A stretch of 64,000 bases of DNA. It comes from Cyclospora cayetanensis (lineage: Eukaryota; Apicomplexa; Conoidasida; Eucoccidiorida; Eimeriidae). Numbering within the stretch: position 1 is the stretch's first letter; each line of letters begins with the position of its first letter. A program made the position numbers and the translations under genes. A model generated the notes under the pieces. It made no database searches. It saw only the letters and a program-made list of their open reading frames with translations, and was not told the DNA's origin. Shown here piece after piece: positions 11,476 to 23,224 of this stretch. The stretch covers positions 1-64,000 of the forward strand of contig NW_020312140.1 in assembly GCF_002999335.1 (NCBI RefSeq). Direction: 5' to 3'.

Positions 11476-13272
11476 ATGAAGCCTAGCGCGGCTTTACATC
11501 AGCACTTGACCGTCCTGGTGTTACTAGCGCATGCATTCCAAGTTGCTTTATCACAGATTGATGTAAATCCTGCCGATAATGATGAAGGCCGCGAGCAGAC
11601 GCTCAACGGAGTGGGCGAGCAGTCGCATCTTGAAGGACCAGGATTAGAGGTCGCTGGACACTCAGGACCTGCGAAACCGCAGGCTCCGGAGGATGAAATA
11701 CCGGAAGGCCTTCCTCGTTATAACAATGAGATTAAAAGTGGAATAGCATTTGATCCGATGGGAGCCGATGCTCCTATTGTGGAGGGAGAAAGCTCTTCCC
11801 CAAGCAGACGGAACAAGAAGGACAAGCGTGTGAAAGGGACTAGTCGATCCCACTTGCATGACAGCCATGAAGATTCCCCGGAGCTGTACTCGCGCGAAGA
11901 CTCTTTGCTGACCCTGTCAAGTGACTCATATGCCGTAAGACGCCCTGGTGTCCCCATCTTTGTGTCGAAACGGGTGGCGCTTTTCACGGTGTCTGCAATT
12001 TTACTTCTGGTGTGGGTGGTACACCAGATAAGCTTATACAACCGCGCCGCGGCAAATTTGACATTGCTGCAGAGTAATTATAAGCAGCTTATCTCGCAGC
12101 TGGAAAAGTTGAGTGCCGCAGCCGAAAGCCCACAGGCCACCTCGAGCCATTCAAGTGGTGCGCGTATACCTTCACGACCGGAGGAACAGCCCGTTGCACA
12201 CCCTAGTCCAGAGCTAAAAGAAGACGTATGGAACGCTAAAAATCTGGCCGAACTGAGTGCCGTTCGCTCCCGGATCGCCAATCTGCAGCAGAAGATTGAA
12301 GATCTTAGTCGGGCAGCTGCCGACGGCCATGGAGTAGGGGAGACAGCAGGTATGAGATTTCCCGTGTTTATTACGGACTCCGAAGCGCAACTTTTGAGTC
12401 TACGACTGGAGGCCACCATGAGAAGCTTAGAGAAGCAGCGCAAAGACTTAGAGGAAATCGTGAGTTTGAAGGAGAAAATCAAAATCAACGAGGATATCAT
12501 GAAGCGCGGCGTAACTCAAGTTTTGGCACCGGTTGCGGACCTGGGTCTATCAGGGGCGATGAGAGACTTAGTTATACTTGAAAAGGCTTTCGCGGATATT
12601 CATGATTCGGAAAAGGTCGCTCAGGTGAGGGAACTGAAGGAGAAGCTGACTGGAGCGATTCAAGGTATGATAAGGGCCTGCCCACAGACCCCAGGCCTGG
12701 CTGAGGCGTCCCTTTGGATTGAGAAAGGCAAGCTACTAGAGCAGCTTGACGAGAGGAAAAGAGATGTTGAGGCATGGCGCAAAAGCATTGAATCCGGATC
12801 TATGTCAGTGGTTCCACGCGTAGCGTCTGCTGTCCGGACGTCTGCCCATATGATAAAGCAGGCTGCTGGCTCCCTCCTCTTTGGGCAGGGAGACGGTGTG
12901 CAAGCTCAGATCAACAAGGAGGTGGCCATGCGGGATGCGACTCTGGCTCGTGCGAACGAGAAAAAAGCGGAAGATGATACGCTTGCTATGCTGGAGAGGA
13001 AGCTAAGGGCTGTCAAAGGTGAGCTGCAAGCCGAGGAGGCGTTGGCACATCTGCATCATTCTGAAAAGGAAGTGTTCAAGAAATGGCTTGATCAAAAATC
13101 ATCCAAGGCGGTGAAGACACTAGAATCTGTTATCACCTCTCTCAGCCTCCTTAAGCTAGACGAGTCAAACTTACACAGTATGCCCGGTAGCTTGTACATT
13201 TCATACATTTCTGCCCATGAAGCTGCCACGGATGCAGCAACCGCTGCATTGAGCTATTTATCAAAGGGTTAG
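11476..13272 (+). CDS. Secreted or membrane coiled-coil protein, unknown function
   Basis: A single-exon frame of 598 residues that I do not recognise. A hydrophobic N-terminal segment with Leu/Val/Ala (residues about 10-25, followed by LSQ) looks like a signal peptide. An acidic, Ser/Gly/Pro-rich region follows. A second hydrophobic stretch at about 166-187 (VALFTVSAILLLVWVV) is a likely membrane span. The remaining 400 or so residues are Lys/Glu/Leu/Ala-rich with heptad-like spacing (for example LAELSAVRSRIANLQQKIED), consistent with a long coiled coil. This layout suggests a protein that enters the secretory route, but the final compartment cannot be told from sequence. It is convergent with the membrane protein at 13,940-15,076. 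Codon use is even and there are no triplet-repeat runs. I am confident it is a real gene and have no function to propose. Confidence 0.85.
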   Translation: MKPSAALHQHLTVLVLLAHAFQVALSQIDVNPADNDEGREQTLNGVGEQSHLEGPGLEVAGHSGPAKPQAPEDEIPEGLPRYNNEIKSGIAFDPMGADAPIVEGESSSPSRRNKKDKRVKGTSRSHLHDSHEDSPELYSREDSLLTLSSDSYAVRRPGVPIFVSKRVALFTVSAILLLVWVVHQISLYNRAAANLTLLQSNYKQLISQLEKLSAAAESPQATSSHSSGARIPSRPEEQPVAHPSPELKEDVWNAKNLAELSAVRSRIANLQQKIEDLSRAAADGHGVGETAGMRFPVFITDSEAQLLSLRLEATMRSLEKQRKDLEEIVSLKEKIKINEDIMKRGVTQVLAPVADLGLSGAMRDLVILEKAFADIHDSEKVAQVRELKEKLTGAIQGMIRACPQTPGLAEASLWIEKGKLLEQLDERKRDVEAWRKSIESGSMSVVPRVASAVRTSAHMIKQAAGSLLFGQGDGVQAQINKEVAMRDATLARANEKKAEDDTLAMLERKLRAVKGELQAEEALAHLHHSEKEVFKKWLDQKSSKAVKTLESVITSLSLLKLDESNLHSMPGSLYISYISAHEAATDAATAALSYLSKG

Positions 13273-13939
13273 TTCTTCCGCAGATTGCGCACACACGACT
13301 CTTCAACTGGCCTAAGAATATCATACATGGATGCTCTACAGGTTACGAAGGCCCTCGCATGCATCATTAGAAGCGCACACCTCGTGTCACTCCCTAGTAC
13401 TCAACCGCAGCCACCTTCTAGCTTTGTGCGCCATTAACGTCTGTGTCCATTCCATCGATCGGCGGTGGCAGGTGCTGCAGGGTGTTCTGACGCGTATGCG
13501 AAATCTTTCACGGGCTGAATACCCCTACCACTCATAACACAGATGTCAGGGTAGGGCCCTAGACTTGTTGGTGTTTTTAAGGCTATGGAGCTCTTGATTC
13601 TTACGCCCCCACTGCCAGCCTGACACTAGGGTAGTTCTACGTAGTCTATGGCATTGTCCTGTATTTCGCAAGGGCTGTCTCTCATTTCTATGCGGCACGC
13701 GTTTGTGGGCACTGAGAAACATTTAAAAGGTATCTTAGGAATTGTCCTGCTTCAAAAAGACGTTGAATTGCCGATGATGACTTTCCGTCCCCCACCAAGT
13801 CACCGGCTATCCGTCCGATGGCCGACAGCCTGTCGGCAATTTTGCATTCATACTAACAGCGTACCGCTGAGCGGAGCACATTCTGCTTTAATCCGTCAGT
13901 TTAGTCTAAAACATACAGTTCCTCACATTTGGGCTAGGG
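13273..13939. other. Intergenic between convergent genes
   Basis: About 670 bp holding the two 3' ends. No recognisable element was seen. Confidence 0.6.
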
Positions 13940-15076
13940 CTACGGTTCGGTAGAGACACTGAGCAACTTCTGGCTCTCCTCTTCCAAGTCCACGCGTTGG
14001 AAGCGATCCGCGCCCGAGTCTAGTTCCTTTTTTGTCTGTTTGTTAAAAAGACCGCAGAGAGCCGAAGTGGCGAAAAATGCCAGGAAAATGAAGATAATTT
14101 GCGCTCCCATGGCGTGCAGGCTCGCAAAGTTGAGGATCAGTACTTTCTGCCTTGCACCGACTTCCAAGATTAGGCGTTTACTGAGCATCACCAGCAATGT
14201 GACAGCCAGAGGGAGTACAAGCACAGTTATAATGGCAGATAAGAGGGCGAAAAAGGGTGCACCAGCAGCACTGCCGGCCAAGGCACTGATGGCTGCAAAA
14301 AATGCTGTGATGCCCTCTACAAGAAAGATGATGCCCATTTGGTTCATTTTTACCATTGGGTCATCTGAAATTTTAACCCAAAATATGCTTAAGTCTAGAA
14401 TTGTAATTGCCAAGCAAAACAGACTCCAGAGTACAGCTCCATGTTCCAGAGAAAGGCCGACTCTCCAGTTACCAATGCGACTCATTTTCAGGCTCCTTTC
14501 AGACAAAATTTCAGTCTTTTTCTGCGGCGAAACAAGCTCCTCAAAAGACTTCCCCTCAAACCCGGTTCCTCCAGCGGCGTAAACATTCCCTAATGATGCA
14601 TAAATCTTCGTCATTGGCACAGCCGTTAGAATGACATAGAGCAAGTCCACATTACCCCATACCACCAATTCGCCCACAGTGGCGTTTACTGAAAGAAGCA
14701 TGATACCAAAGGCCGTCCACAAGTAAAGTAGAAGAATCAAGCCAACAAAGGAGCTGCAAATATTAATCCAAGCCAAAACGTAGGCCACTCTCCGTGATTT
14801 TAAGCAGAGAGCAATGTCCGTAAGAACACTGACCATCAAGAAGATAATGGCGAGGGAAAGAAAGCCAACACGCAAAGCCGATGCAACTGCTGTGCTACGT
14901 TTTGCATAGGCTTCTACTGCAGCCTCAGTTAAGCTTCTTTTCCACGGGAAGACATTCAAGAACAGCAAGAGGTTCCATGCTCCGGCGACAGCGAGAATGA
15001 AGGAATGCGTCCACGCCGCCGCTCCTAGAGAGAGGCAATACCTCCACGGCTCTCTCTTTGAACACATCGTTACCAT
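13940..15076 (-). CDS. Multi-spanning membrane protein, unknown function
   Basis: A single-exon frame of 378 residues with about eight to nine hydrophobic segments. Examples are FILAVAGAWNLLLFLNVF, FLSLAIIFLMVSVLTDIALC, VGLILLLYLWTAFGIMLL, LWSLFCLAITILDLSIF and FIFLAFFATSALCGLF. The protein ends in a short charged tail (about residues 350-378, with KQTKKELDSG and DLEEESQ) that is probably cytosolic. A hydrophilic loop of about 45 residues in the middle (GGTGFEGKSFEELVSPQKK) divides it into two halves. There are ATG codons at residues 1 and 4, and I take the first. I see no transporter signature that would place it in a known family. It faces the coiled-coil gene tail to tail. Confidence 0.85.
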   Translation of the reverse strand: MVTMCSKREPWRYCLSLGAAAWTHSFILAVAGAWNLLLFLNVFPWKRSLTEAAVEAYAKRSTAVASALRVGFLSLAIIFLMVSVLTDIALCLKSRRVAYVLAWINICSSFVGLILLLYLWTAFGIMLLSVNATVGELVVWGNVDLLYVILTAVPMTKIYASLGNVYAAGGTGFEGKSFEELVSPQKKTEILSERSLKMSRIGNWRVGLSLEHGAVLWSLFCLAITILDLSIFWVKISDDPMVKMNQMGIIFLVEGITAFFAAISALAGSAAGAPFFALLSAIITVLVLPLAVTLLVMLSKRLILEVGARQKVLILNFASLHAMGAQIIFIFLAFFATSALCGLFNKQTKKELDSGADRFQRVDLEEESQKLLSVSTEP

Positions 15077-18000
15077 TTGTATTGCATTTCAAGAACATGT
15101 AAGTGGTAGAGAAGGCAGCGGTCGTGATGTGGAAACAACCGCGAGCTCCGTTCCTTTCGGTGAAAATCCCAGGTTGGGACACAAAATGAGAAAGGGAGCA
15201 AACAAAATATCCACCAAATCAGAAAGGCTTCTGTTGTACAAAGCCCTGATACTCTGGCAGTTCAAGGGTGCACGTTACTACTAATCCTTGCAAGTCATCC
15301 GACATTTGGAGCCCCAGAGGCGGCAGTGCCGGCGCTTGGCGGCTCGGGGGGCACAATCGGTTGGCGGTCTTGTGCCCAGTCCGGTATTCAACAGGTGATG
15401 GAGAGACATAACCAAATTTTTCTGGTTTTGCTGACAAGTCTGTATTCTAAATATTTACATGGTGGCATGAAGTTGTCTGTCAGCGCCGTCGCCTCTGAAC
15501 GGCCCGGTGAAGTCGAGCCACTTGGGGGAGGCGCAGCTATTCCCATGAGCGCCAGTCGCAGGCAGGGCTCCAAAATGCATCAAGCGAATACAGGTGTGTA
15601 TAATCTAAAACTGCATGCTAAATCTGCGTGAGCCCCAAAGTATCGCAGGTCACACCATCATCAACTTCTTAGGTCGAGGGACAACAGAGAAGAGATTTTG
15701 CAGTGGGCGGAGCGAGAGGAAGCTGGCCACAACTTTGTTTAATCCACTATCACTGCCTTTCCATTTGAAGAACGCAGTGCCTGAGAAGTACACATCGAAC
15801 CGAAGACTGCTTCCAGGGGAACCAGGCAAGGAGGAAAACTGCACTACGTTATCGTGTTGGCTAGGAGCGGTTCCCAACCATGATATCAAAGAAATTTTCG
15901 AGCTGTTGAATGCTTGCTGCCAGATATATCCTTCCTTTCCTTGCCTGTTCCCCATAGTGTTCCGACGCGAGGGGAGACAGGAAGCAGGTTGCTGCGTGCT
16001 CTAAGTACTCTTAGCCTTCGCACTCATTTGTGCATCGTACCTAAGTGTAAAAAAACATAGCATTCATTCTTATGGAATGGGAGCAGCCAGACTGCCCAAC
16101 AAATGTCATTTTCCAAAAGCCAAATCATCCAGAAAAAACTTGACTAGATACCAAGAATACCTGTTTGAGCGAAGAGTACCCCTGTAGCTGGTGCCGCTAC
16201 AGGAATGAGAGTTACCGTATAGAGAACTATGTCAATTTCTGTAGTCGCAGGTAGCTGTACCTACTGACTGTCTGTGTTGGCTTCCCTTGACAAAACAGGG
16301 CTCCAATTAAGTACAAAGTGGACTTTGCCAATGTTAGTACGTCCGCAGCCCCTCCGCAAACGTATCACTGACAGCAAATCATATTCCTGCCGTTTGCCAC
16401 GGTTAGACCTGTCAGCATACGTAAATAGACGAAAGTCTGATGTCGATATGGACGGGATGGCTTCACAGGCCCGGCATTTCTGTATAAAAGGGCACCTAAG
16501 GGACAGTCAAAGCTGCAAACTGTGGGCATCTTGCCTTTAAGAATCTCCTCACGAGTATCTTAGTTAGGTCTTTAAATATACTGACTTTCTATACCACCAA
16601 TTGCTCCTTTTGACTTATAGTAGAGCGAATTTCGGTATATCTGTTTGAGCAGCATGTGACGGAACAATTAACATGTGCATTGCTAATTTGAGGTTTTTCC
16701 AGAAACCCTTAAATACACTCTAGCTCTGATTAACTACACTTCTTTTTGCTATAGGAAGACCGGCAGTCCGCTGATGCACTTCGGGACCACTTCCGGAAAG
16801 TGTAGTAGTCTACTGTTCTCGCGAGGGCCCCACAGGAGGTTGTGTTCAGCTTTATAGAGGACAGAGCAGAGACATGGAAGTTGACAAAAGCATGTATGAA
16901 TTTTTCTTGCACATCAGTAAATACTGATCTATCCAATTGCAGCCGATGCACAAGTCACTGCGCTCCAGGTACAACCGTTTACATGGAGTGAGTTCAAGTG
17001 AGCCTCTCATACTCAGAACACCAGATTTAATATGCGCGCTTGTCTAGTAACATATCTTTAGCTGATTGGGCCCAAAATACCGCAGTTAGCTGCGCACTGT
17101 TGCATCATCAGAAAGCCCATGCCCGCTGTCCCCTGTCGTCGCGTCCTTCTTTGCGCTCGCTAAAATTTCCCACACGCTCCTCAAAAAGAGCTCTTGTAGG
17201 GATCATAAACATACTGGGACATTCATGAAGCGCATATAATTTTATTTGCTTGCCAGTGATACAATACGACAAAGCAAACCCTCGAAGAATAGTTCTTTGG
17301 CATTTGGCATTGTGCCTGGATTAATGCCGACTCACAAGAAAATATTAGAAAGTAATCATTTCAAAGGGTGTAGCCCGCAGTCTACAGAAGCAATTTACGC
17401 TCTTGCTATCTTGTGGAAATGACGCAGGAAAAAGAAAGCAATGCAGTGGCAGTCGTTTCACTGCCTGCCGCAGCAAGCGGCGTTCTCTTCCTTTTAATAA
17501 ACCCCAATGGCACCAAAACAAAGTGCAGCGCCTTGTGACTAGCTACAGAGTTGCTTCTGTAAATGGCTACCTTGCTTGCTGGATTTGGCGTCACCAAGTG
17601 TCAACCAGGACAACAGGTAGCTTTCATGACCAACGCCGAGAAAAAGCGGCATGCGCAGCCGCCGTGGGGCCGCGTTGCACAGCACATACTTGCCGCCTTG
17701 AATTCTAGAAACAGAAAGTCACTGAATGCTGCAGCGCGAGCAGCACTTGCTTCCGCTGACCTGTGGAACCCCCGAGTGCGGCCTTGTCCCATCCAGCCCC
17801 TTTTGCTGAGTGGATTGTGCTTCAGTCTCCTGAGCCACAAAAAATAGTCAAACAACGAAAGCTTATAGGGAAAAAATTCAGGCAACCCATCTGTGTCTCC
17901 CAACAGATCGACATCGAATAGATCTCAATAGAAGTGCCTGCCACCCCGAAAAATCCCAGTCCGAACTGCACACCACGTCCACTGCACTGGTTATGCCAAA

Positions 18001-18948
18001 AAGACACCGTTATTGAGGTCGCAAGGGCGCCAAAGGACTGGAAGGAGCTGAGCGCGATCTCTACTCCTCCCCGTCGGGTCTACACTAGTGTCATACGATT
18101 CCCCCTTCCGGGAAAATATGATGGACATCTGTACCGAGTTTTAACCCGGTGCTGAAAATCATCTGGACATGGCGGCGCTTCTCGCAACCTAGTACACTGC
18201 CCAGGCACATCTAACAGATATATGCACACTTGTTGACTGATCGGTGCCAGTGCAAACCATCAGGACCCCATTCCCCGCAGCAGGATCATGCAGCCACCTG
18301 GCACTGCTCATAAAGCTATTGCCTCTAACCGCAGCCTATGGTTATCTGTGCTGCGTTCCGGCGCAAGAATGCAGCGGCCCCCTGTTAAGGCGTCAAGAGG
18401 TCAGTCGCTGCCTCCCAAAGTCTTCAAAAGCTCGTCTCCAGCCGCCTCTCCGTACATCCGAAAGGCGGCAGTGGAAGGTCACACAACGGCAAAACAGCAG
18501 GCGCCGCACTTAGGCCCTTCCGCTTGATACACTCCCCCACAATACATTGAGGCCGCCAATACATGCACGTAGCCCACTCCTCTCGAATGCAGACAAAGAC
18601 GGTATTCAGACCGCTTGCTAGGCGTTGTGTGGTTCGAAGAATAGTGATGACGCACGCACATGAGGCCCTCGTCACTGTATTGCAGGCTACTGCGGTGCAC
18701 AATTCCCCGAATCTCAGAAAACATGTGGCCTCGGCAGGCAACTCGGTCAGCTTTTTCTGCAGCAGCACTCGAGGCTTCAGCCTTCGACCCCTGCAGGGTC
18801 CAGTTAGCGCCTGAGGGCCTTTATCCTCACAGCTGAATTAATTTCGAGGCATGAACTGTCCATGAAATACCGCCAGCACAGCGTAAGCAGCGAGGCAGGT
18901 TCACAGACACCCTCAACAACACACTGGGAACATATGGGAGGATCTGCG
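15077..18948. other. Long intergenic region, no gene supported
   Basis: Nearly 3.9 kb without a frame I can assign. The most gene-like pieces are a minus-strand frame at 15,650-15,955 (with KISLISWLGTAPSQHDN) and a plus-strand frame at 17,563-17,847 (with GVTKCQPGQQVAFMTNAEKK). Neither has recognisable domains or convincing partner exons. Either could be a lone exon or a decayed gene. Confidence 0.4.
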
Positions 18949-21900
18949 CTAAGAACTCACGGCTTGCTGCGGAGGAGGTGCGCCATTCACAGATGTCCCT
19001 TTCTTGAGCTCTTCGACGGCGTTTTCCGATGCATCCGGCTTTGTAGACGCTGCCAAGGGTGCATGACAGGTTCCTGCTTCGCAAGCGCTGTCTGGGCTTG
19101 CGTTTGTTGCCTTGTCCATCGCCTCTTTCGCGCCACTTTCCCCTACGCCGCGTGCTGCGTGTGCAACTTCAGCAGCAGCCTCTGCTACCCTCGCAGACTC
19201 CTGCGCTTGGCATCCTGCCTCCGGTGCTGCCTCTGCTGCTGCGGCAAACGCGGCATCTTCTGCCGCCTCAACGGCTCCGACTCCAGCAGCCACTGCTGCA
19301 GCTGTTTCCGGTGTCATGTCTAGACCCTCGTGAGACTCTGCGCTCCCAGCAGAGTCCCCCTTCTCCGTTTTTTGAACAGTCGCTTCAACCACGCTTTCCG
19401 GAGGTGGCAAGGACAAATCTTTAAACACAGAAAAGGCATCTGGCGCCCACTGAATAGGCATCCGACAGTCCTTTTCCCAGAGGACACCCATAGAGGTGAT
19501 GCGGTCTGTTGCACGGTAGCCCCCCTTGTACGGATCCGCACGCTGCTCCTGCACGTTGTCGGGGAGCAAAGCACACAGCAAAAGAAGGAGCTCGTGAGAG
19601 AACAAGTCAAGACTCTTTCTAGGGAAAAGAGGGATACCATGGCGAGTGCAGCAGATGACAAACGGAAAAAAGTCGCCCGTTAGCCTCCATCTGCGCGCGC
19701 ACGGGCAAAGCCAGGACCGTCTCGACCCCAACAGCTTCCCCTCAATAGTGCCAGAGCTTTTTCGCTGCAAAACTTACGCTGCCAATGGTGTACGGACCGG
19801 GAGCAATTGGGAACGGATAAAACTCGGTAATCTGCGCAGCAGGGTAGAGGGAACATAGCCACACCCGCAAACTTCGAAAAAACGCAGATACTGTAGCGGT
19901 AGAAGCTATGCATAAAAAGCCCCTTTTCGAAGCCCAGACAGCACCCGCCACAAACAGGTAGTCGTGGTGCACAAGAAACACGGCTGTCTCATGAAACGCA
20001 CTTCTGGCCTGGTGCCTCCGTAGCACTTTTCCAGCTGCCAAGGTGTGTACTCCCGCATCAGCTCCTCCTCAAATCCAGTCCTGCAAGCCCGCATACCCCA
20101 ACCTCTGGCAACTCATTTTGGCGACTACTACTAAGCGCAATGCTTCACTTTTCCACTGAAAGCTCGCAAGAAGGAGGCCTCGACGGCACGCAAAAAAGAG
20201 CTCCAATGCCCCTTCGCTTAGATGCAGTCATCCTATTCTTTATCACGCTTCATTGGTGTGTATGAGCATAGATCGATCGTCTTCTCTTTGAAGACGCGCG
20301 CGGGCAGGCAAAAGACTAGGAGGCCAATGCAAGATGACTGCATCGCCATCGAGTAAAGCGCCTCCCCATGCACCATAGACGCGGCGGGTGCATCGGCGTC
20401 GTGTAGATGCGCGAGTGGCGGAAACGAGACAGGGAGAGAAAGGGGCCTCCATACCTAAAGAAAAGCATTTTCTGTTGCTGAACTTCAGTCAGAAACTGCT
20501 TGGCGATATTCCACACGGTCTGACGCCCACACACGCACATGCATTCGTGTGCAGCGTCTGCTGTCTCGGCGATTCGCAGAGAGGACAGCGAAATCGAGAG
20601 TACATTCCGTGAAGAGGCCACTGTTCAATCTAGTGGGAGCTGAGGCTCTCAAAGAGCGCAGCAGGGGAGAGCATTCGCATCAACTGAAGAAGAGCAAGCG
20701 GGCAGCAGCGTCCTACCTGTACAAAGAAGGAGTCGTTGATTATGAGCATCCGGTTCAGGCGGAAGGGGTACTGCTTGGTGAGCGTGCTGGTCATGTCTGT
20801 GAGGGCGCTGATGGGAAACTGGTGAAGCGGAACGCCGCGCACGTCCAGCAAGACTGTAATGGTCTCGACTACTCCAGGAATCACTGTACAAGCCAACACA
20901 CACGTCATATAGAGAAAACGGCAATCTTGCATCCCCTCCTTCACCCTCTGTTTGAACGGACTCCTTTTTCCTCTTGGTTCTTCTTTCAGCAATTTATTGG
21001 GTGCGTGTTGTTGCTCAGTCTACGCTCTCTCTCTCTCTCTATCTTTGTGACCGTTTCAAAGAACGCAGGCTGCCTGCGTTCTTTGAAAGGCTGCTCTTGT
21101 TTGCAATCCTTGACAGCATCCCAGGCTTTCCCCTGCCACTTTCAGCGAATGCAAAAAGACTCTCGAACCACGTCCGACGCTTCCCCGCATTTCTTACAGC
21201 ACGAAGCCTTCTTCCCCCCCACACAGACAAACTGATGCAAGTATGCAAGCAGAACATCTCTAAAACTCGTCATTCCGCCTGCTACCCCAACGGGGATCCG
21301 CCGCTCTCCCTCGAGATGTCTGTTTTCGCTCTCGTCGAGCTGTGCGCAACAGATCTGACTTCCCAAATGCCCTGGCGTCTCTTCCCTTGCACGCACTCCG
21401 AGCGCCCACCACCCTTGCCTTGCCAGTTTCGCTTTCTGCTGGTGCTTACTCAAGTAACGCAGACCCCACTCGAAGCAGAATATGGTGAGTCTTTTGAAGG
21501 CTTCCGGAGAAACCGTCTTGCTCAGTCTGGCCAGTCTGGACGAAGCCACACACAGACATTTCTTACATGCAAACCTTTCCGCGAATATCAAGGAGGCTTT
21601 CGGAGAGCGCAGCGTGCCACCACACGGGGAGGACCGACCATAACCGCCGCAGGAACCCCATCACACAATCATGCGGAGGGAAGAAACCGTCAACAACACA
21701 GTAAGACGGCACAGCAAACGATAAGCACTACAAGGAGAACATGGGGATACACCCAGGGAGCGCGTGACACGCCACGCAGCAGCATCACATGCAAGAAACC
21801 TCCGGCGAGGTCGGGTGTCCGTGCAGGAGCACGCAGGAGAGAAACTGGAGTCTTCAAACAGCAAGATCGACGCCTAAAGGAACTATAGAAAGCCCACTTG

Positions 21901-23224
21901 ATAAGCAATAAAGGCCGCAAGTGCCTGTCTCGTCCCACCCAGAACATGACCCCCTTGTCTAGCATAGCCCTCATTTCCTCTTCCCTGTCACTCAGCGGGA
22001 AAAATCCCTCCCGCCACTCCACCATCGCCTTAGCCAAATCAAAGCTGAGGGGAAGCGCGCACGCATTCCAGAAGCAGCTGGCGAAAGAAGCGCTTTCAGG
22101 AGCCAGCCTAGCTCTTCTTCCCGGCGTCCCCCTTTACTTTCCCCCGCCTCCCCAGCCCCCGAAGAGGATGTGTGTGACTCTTGCGGACCGTCAGGCATCC
22201 AGCCTTCCCTTTGGAATGTAGGATATTCTACGATTGACAGGAGACCATGGATCGTAAAGGCAGATCCGGACGGTACAGAGGCAGCCTCAGACAGCAAAGG
22301 GCATAGAGACCTGTCCATGCAGCAGGGAGAAACGAATACGATTTGGCTCGAACAGACGAATGCATCCCTGCCCCCTCGGCTGTTGCATGCACGAAGCCGC
22401 ACCTTCGAGTGATGATGTGGTCTCCCCACTTCCGGTAAGCCAGCCAAATAATGCGCAGCACCATGGGCTCGAGAAACAGAGGAATCTGCCAATTTGATTT
22501 CCTGCAGTGCTCTCTGAATTCAACGAGCCACTGCTGCTCCTCAGGCGTAAGCGGCGTGTGGAAGAATATCTGCCGAATGCGCACTTCTTTCTGCGGAAAA
22601 AGACCGCATCGCAGGGCGCCGGAAAAGGGAGGCGTCCTGTGTAGTACCAAGCAGGTAGTGTGAAGAAGAAAGACAGGGTTGTTTTCATGGAAAAATGCTA
22701 AGACGAATCATGCAAACGGATGGGGGTGGCAGGATTTAAGAGAGCAGTAAAGAAAGCTGTGCAAAGGCTTCTTGCATCCCAAGCCAGCGTATAGTGCTGA
22801 AAGAACGTTTCCCCTCCCCTGCCCTCTCCCCCCGTCCTTCCTTCTCCCCTCGCTCCCCTGAGAGCTGAGCTCGCATAAAAATTGCTCCTGCTCAGAAATC
22901 GCATGCAGACGGTCTGCAGGAGACGGCACTTGCAATGAGGCCTACCGAAGTTCCCATGAAAAAAATCTTGTAGATGTCCGTTTCCTGCGGCTTAAAGGTG
23001 AAGACCTCTTGAGGAATGCAGAATGGCGACGGTTCACAAGACGTGACTAGGGGAATTTTCCATCCGAATTCAGGCAATTCTTCCGCTGGGACTGTGGAAG
23101 CTTTCATCAGCACGTCTCTAAAACGAGCCACTGCCCGGCACCCCGGTGTACAGACACCGCTGCCGGTGGCCTCTCCTCCTTCGCCAGCAGCAGCGCTAGA
23201 ATCGAGAGCTCTTGCGTCTGTCAT
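18949..23224 (-). CDS. CRAL-TRIO (Sec14-like) domain protein, nine exons
   Basis: Sec14-type domains bind lipids such as phosphatidylinositol and move or present them at membranes. Exons on the minus strand are 23224-22946, 22590-22403, 22044-21898, 21526-21450, 20883-20717, 20519-20455, 20080-20002, 19831-19778 and 19548-18949. All phases agree and give 551 residues. The N-terminal helical part includes LTPEEQQWLVEFREHC and, across a join, FDLAKAMVEWREGFFPLSD. The lipid-binding fold carries LRPLLLIK, FCFEWGLRYL, VETITVLLDVRGVPLHQFP, LTKQYPFRLNRMLIIN, WNIAKQFLTEVQQQKMLFF and a final YTPWQLEKCYGGT, in the order expected for the family. The last 120 or so residues are an Ala/Glu-rich, low-complexity tail. 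No membrane span or second domain is visible. The exon 4 start is the least certain border; an alternative lies about 9 bases upstream. Confidence 0.85.
21054..21088. repeat. Perfect 17-bp inverted repeat in an intron
   Basis: The left arm (21054-21070, tttcaaagaacgcaggc) and the right arm (21072-21088) are exact reverse complements separated by one base. It lies in the intron between exons 4 and 5 of the Sec14-like gene, right after a CT-rich stretch at 21025-21042. Confidence 0.95.

Noticed and set aside
15615..16004. Antiparallel 130- and 101-codon frames at 15.6-16.0 kb
   Set aside because: Both strands are open, there is no family similarity and no neighbouring exon with a matching phase.
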